Assembly (NCBI GenBank): GCA_028752905.1
Contig: JAQNBH010000004.1
Location: 33,611,189-33,675,188, forward strand
From: Cladorhizidae sp. MBARI D1340-BT2
Taxonomy: Eukaryota; Porifera; Demospongiae; Poecilosclerida; Cladorhizidae
Length of the DNA stretch: 64,000 nucleotides
Direction: 5' to 3'
Below the pieces are notes generated by a model. It was not told where the DNA came from. It ran no database searches and saw only the letters and a list, made by a program, of their open reading frames with translations. Each line of letters opens with the position of its first letter. Position 1 is the stretch's first letter. Of the stretch, positions 25,601 through 31,600 are shown in pieces. The position numbers and the translations under genes were made by a program.

Positions 25601-28600
25601 AGATGGTGCAATGTCATGAGAGGTACTGCTGGTGTGTGGATATCATCACTGGGCAGCCTGTCAGCGATGGTACCACTGAAAGGATGCCCCAGTGTGGAGG
25701 CACGAAGTGCAAGGGAGCTGGCGGTCAGATGCTCAGCAGTGGAGAGAGTCAGAGATCTGCGGATGGATGCAATACTTGGTGGGTAGACTGTATGTATTAT
25801 TGTGCTACAATTGTTTTTTAATTGGTAGTTTATTAATAATAATAATATTATTATTATTTTTTTTAAAATATTACTATTACTGTTACTAATTACTAATTAC
25901 TATTACTATTACTATTATTACCCCTAGTAAAAACAATGTAATTTGAACTATAACAAAGCAAGTTGGTTGAAACTTTGCATCTTTTTTAATGATAAAATAG
26001 AGAGCAGTTAAAGCAACAGTGTAATCATTCAATTTCGGTCTATTTATTTTCTCTCAACGAACTCTCAATTGACATAATGAAATTACAATGACCTTCCCAA
26101 TAACCAACTTCAAATTTTTCTCTCTCAACATTTCGACTAGATGCTCTAGCCTTCATCAAAAGGCTAGAGCATCTGGTCGAAATGTCGAGAGTGAAAAATT
26201 TGAAGTTGATCATTGAGATCATTGTAATTTACTTTCTGTTTCTTTATCTATCTATCAATCAATCAATCTATCTATGTACCAATCTATCTACCTACCAATC
26301 TATCTATCTACCTACCAATCTGTCTATCTATCTATCTACCAATCTATCTACCTACCTATCTATCTATCTATCTATCAATCTATACCAACCTATCTATCTA
26401 TCAATCTATACCAACCTATCTATCTATCAATCTATACCAACCTATCTATCTATCTATCTACCAATCTATCTACCAACCAATCTATCTATCAATCTATACC
26501 AACCTATCTATCTATCAATCTATACCAACCTATCTATCTATCTATCTACCAATCTATCTACCAACCAATCTATCTATCAATCTATACCAACCTATCTATC
26601 TATCAATCTATACCAACCTACATGTATCTATCTATCTACCAATCTATCTACCAACCAATCTAACCTATCTATCTCTGTATCTATGTATGTATGTGGATGT
26701 GTATTTATGTTGGTTTATTTATCTAACTATGTATATACACGAGAACATTGTCTCATCAAGTACAAAAATACATAGTCGTGTGCCGCTAATATGTCATCTT
26801 AGGTCTTGTAGTTGAACGAACGCTAAAATGAAATCCTTTTCTCCATTAGCATTTGTACAACAGGAGGGCGCTTGGCTTGCACCCGTAAAGCTTGTCCTAC
26901 AGGTACGATACACATCACAAAAACACTCGAAAATACTTTTTAAATGTTACCGTTTGTTGTGCGTTCTTTAGCATCTTGTCAAGTTGGAAGTATGACGGTA
27001 TCTTCAGGCACAACTGTCGTGGACGACTGCAACATATGGTAGAGTAGATTATCATTTCCATGCATTGGAAATGAAGGTGGCTGTAATGATATTCTTCCCT
27101 CTCTTTCCCTCTCTTGTAGTCGTTGTAGTGGTGGTGCTCTTTTGTGCACAAGGAAAGCCTGCATTGGGTCGTCTGCTGAAGCACGGCAAGCTATAAAGAA
27201 GAGGTGAGCTTTAAATATATTATTGTGAGATACTGCATGCTATCGGGGGGGGGGGGGGGGGGGAAGCTTAAAAGGACATCCAGAATGCTGATTTTTTCCC
27301 CTTGGCTTCACAAGTATTCATGAGTGTGAAAGCAACATTTGGCAGATCAAACAATCATTTCGATACGTAATTGCGAAGTCTCAAGTAACACGTTTGAAAT
27401 GTTGGCATATAAGAACATCTACCAATGTTACGTGCAAAACTGTCTCTGTGCATATGCATCCAAGATGAAATAATTGGTACTGATACTTGCTCACTTATTG
27501 CATTTCAATGCTTGATTTCCACAAACTTGGTTGTCTTTGCTCTTGAGAGAGAAGGTGCTCTTACATGATTTCCTTGTGGTTCTCTGGTTGTTAATGGAGA
27601 GTAGGGAGTTTCTTATATCACCAGCTACTTCTATGTTTAAATATTCATGCAGATATGTTCAATTAATGCCTGTTAGATGCACTTGACAGTGGTGGCATGC
27701 TGCTAGAGACCTACTATACGCACCAGCGTTAACTCTGCTGAAAGATGCTTGCATTGAAACTCTGAATGGTCATTAAAATAGCTGGTCTCGGGTACTTATT
27801 GGAGCCAGGCCGAGATGATCCCACCGATTGCACACAATCATTTGTGCTCACTACACTTGCTGGGCGGAGCTTGCTCATGCGAAAGTTTCTGCTGGACTTT
27901 TTGCAGAGGATACACGCAAACTCATTTGATAATTAGATCATTGCCCCTTAATCACTGGGGAGATTTTCTACATGCAAACAATGTTGTATTGTTTCCCTAG
28001 TGACCAAGCAAAATAATGTGCATATGTATGTGTGTGTGTATGTAGGTATCAGACTTCCATTCCGTTCAGTGGAGACTTCAGTAAGATTGAAAAGGATATC
28101 GAAAGATTTAAACGGTAACTCCCCAATATAGCTACATATATACATATATATACATACACTTGTAGTGCATTATTTTTGTATTTTTGTATGCTGTAAGAAA
28201 AGGTTTTGATTATGCTAATTCTATATATTTCTGTTGAAAGTCATATAGTGAGGTCGTTCCTAGAGTTCTATGAAGTTGCCCTGGGACTCCTACAAGAGCA
28301 AGTCTCTGAAGTGCAAGTGAGTGGCAGATGAAGTGTTGCTAAATATATTTTCAAAGGGATTCTGAAAACTAATGAATCTCTGGTCCAGTAGTGATGCTAT
28401 GGTTATGATAGATCCTCACCTTCCTCGAATATGCATTGTGCCCCCATGGAGAATCACCCTTCGATATATATATATATAACACCTCGCTTCTCGTGGGAGC
28501 ATGCACCGTTGTAGTTGGAATGTCTTCATAATGAGTCAACACTATGCAAAAGTACCAACACACACACACGCATGTATAATGGTGAAGACCGTTCAGCTAG

Positions 28601-31600
28601 CATGGTTTCGGATAGCTCAGAAGTAAGGTCGTGCAGCTTGCTGACAAATGTGTGTTGATGATAGAAGTGCATTACTTGAGTTGGTGACTCATGACTCCTT
28701 TGTCAACTGAGCTAGTGAGGAAGTCTTTCAGTGGCTCTGGCATCTCTAGTTAAATGGATCAGAGGGAGGAGAAGAACCCACTACCAGAGCAACAACTTTA
28801 TGTCATGGCCAAAACTACTCGTGAGCTGTTTGTTGGCTAAGAGTGGCACGTATTGATGGCGAACCTTTCCTGGTTGCACCAATTCAAGTGAGCAACTTGA
28901 ACACAACAAAGTTTTCATTGATAGTGACCGACTACGACTAGCCAAGCTAGAGACTTCTTTTAAAGCCCTGAAACAGACTGTGTATAATAACTCGGCCAGT
29001 GTAACCGTGTGCATTACACTGGTGCTGCCGTGTTGTGCTTGTATATATGCAGTACCTCAGCAAGCATTGCCGTGTGTGTCTATCCCAATCACTAAAAAAA
29101 AAAATTGGACATGAAATCATATAATAACCTCAACTATTGTTGTTGTAAGCAAATATGTAGTCATTGTTATGTTGTTCGTGTTTGGGGAGGTTATTAGGAA
29201 TGGGGGAACTTTGAAAAAGCCTTTCCTTTGTCATCGTAACTATATTACAGTCCTGTTTATATGTGGCTTATTTATATGTGGCTCGACTGCCTTTCCATGT
29301 CGATGTGTTCTGTTATTCACCAAATTAGTAAACTTCGATTGTCGGGGATGGTGCTACTTTTAAATTTGGTAGAAGGGTTAACAAAAATGGGGGTGAAAAT
29401 AGCCCCTCACATCTCAGCTAAATCTCGCTGTGTCTTCTTGGCTGCCTAAAAAACACACGACACCTCGAGCATTACCTTGAATCCTTCGCTGAGGTAAAAA
29501 ATTGTGTAAAGCTTAGAAATTTATCTTCAATGTATCTTACTGCATTTTCTCCCACTCATAACTTTACAACAGGACCTATAACAATTTTAGTACCGTAAGA
29601 TCAGAGGTCTCCAATGCATATCCATAACTAATCTGTTTCTCGACTGCAGATAGAGGTGTTGGTAAGGATCATCAGGAAGGAAAGTTTTGTTGCTGATGCA
29701 ATCAAGCTGCTATGCATTTGATGAAGCAGCAACTGAAGGCCTACTGTTGGTCATCAACTTCTGTAGCTGATTCATTGACCCAAGCATTTGGTTGTGGAGT
29801 TCTCCTGTGCAACTGTCATTAAGTGCAACTGTCATTAAGTCCGTAGGATCTTGATGGATTTTCACATTTTACTGAATTGAGAAATAGATTAGTTGCTAAA
29901 TAGATTTGCTGCAATTTATATTCATTAAAAAAATTTTTTTTTAATAATTAAAAAAATTAAAAATAAATTAAAAATCTTCAGTAAAGAACCATATTTCAAG
30001 CTTCTTCAAAAATCCTCCATGAAGTACTGCATTGGTAGTGGAACTAAATTTCCTAAAGTGTCTATGAATTAATATATATCCAAATGCAAACACAAGATAT
30101 GAGCTGACAATTTGAAGCCCAGCTCACTGCACTGCACAACCACACCCACACATTCATGCTGGCATTATCTTTGGTAGTGCAATACACAGTCATCACTTTT
30201 CACAAATAAAAGGAAGTTTCATTTCAGAGTAGGGGAGAACTGATGTAGAGAAACCATGGCTCAAGAGTGGCTGAACCATTGAGCTCATTACAGAAAGAGC
30301 TATATTTCTGCTACTCTCCAAGTCCAAGGAAATGTGAAGGCTGAATCCATCCGCAAATACTCATTAACACTATAATGAACTACACTTGGCTATACCTGAG
30401 ATAGCATTGCCTGGTTGGATACGGTTCATCACCATGAAACCTACGTGTGCAGGTAAGTACTATCTTCACCTTGTGGCAGAGGCTGTCAGCATTTGTATCT
30501 CGCCATAGCACTAGCCACACCCACATTTATACCACACAATTTTTTCATCTGGCCCCCTCTTCTGGGAGGGTAAGTGCAGTTCCCTAGGAACAAGATCGGC
30601 AAGATCGGCTGTGCTACGTAACCATTTTCAATTTTCAACAATCTACAGAAATTAATTTTTATCCTTTCATTTTGAAGCAGCTTTGGAGACGTCTCTATAC
30701 CAAATAGGATTACGTCAAATTACTACATCTAGTCAAGCCACCCTTTACCAATAATAACGATGAACACTCATCTTTTTTTTTTTTGATTTAATTTGTACAA
30801 CTGCTTGTGATATGCGTGTGTACAATTCTGTTTCCTTTTTTAAAGTAAAAAAAACACAAGATTAAAGCACACAGGCATGTCTCTCATAAGGTTTAATATT
30901 TGTATACCACTACAAATAGAGATAGAGTAGAAGACTGTGTGTGTGGTTTTTGTCATTATGATATGGTCCTCTCCCCAGGTGAAACGAGGCAGCATCATAG
31001 TGGTTCTGACTCTGGTTGACTCCAACGGAAATACTGAAGGTGCCAATGCCACCATACTAGTGGGACAGATAGCACAAGATGTAAGTGAGCTATTAACAAA
31101 CTCGTTGTTGACTTCAGGCTTAATTTGAACTGAACCTAAGTGACCAAGTTGCAATAGCTGTGTTGGATAAAAGATCGTCTTTATTCCACGCTCAGCGTTT
31201 TTTCTTCTATATTTGTTTGTAGATTCATGCATGATGAAAACATTCCATCAGAGGCTTTTGTTGCATTCTGTTGTATTGTTACAAGATTAAAATGCATGCA
31301 ACTAACAGCTACAGTGAACATGATGCTAGCAGAGGTAAAAAGAAACAGACACATTCCACCATTCTTTTGTCCTGGCAGATATAAACCATGTTTCAATGAA
31401 TCGTGCATGTGGTATTAATTTCATGAAAGTCCTAGCTGCATGTCCTTGCCTAAATCAATGGCTCAGTTTGTTATTTCAGCATGTAGTATGGGCATGTGCA
31501 TAGGAAGATCATTGTATCTCCATCAGGTGACGTGACTGTAGCTTTTGTTTGCCTGACTATTCGTCAGCTAGAAACATACTTTCTTCTGTTTCCCGTCTCC

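Noticed and set aside
26182..26775. A 197-codon frame of Tyr, Leu, Ser and Ile repeats
   Set aside because: It is the CTAT tetranucleotide array in gene A intron 15 read through, not a protein.
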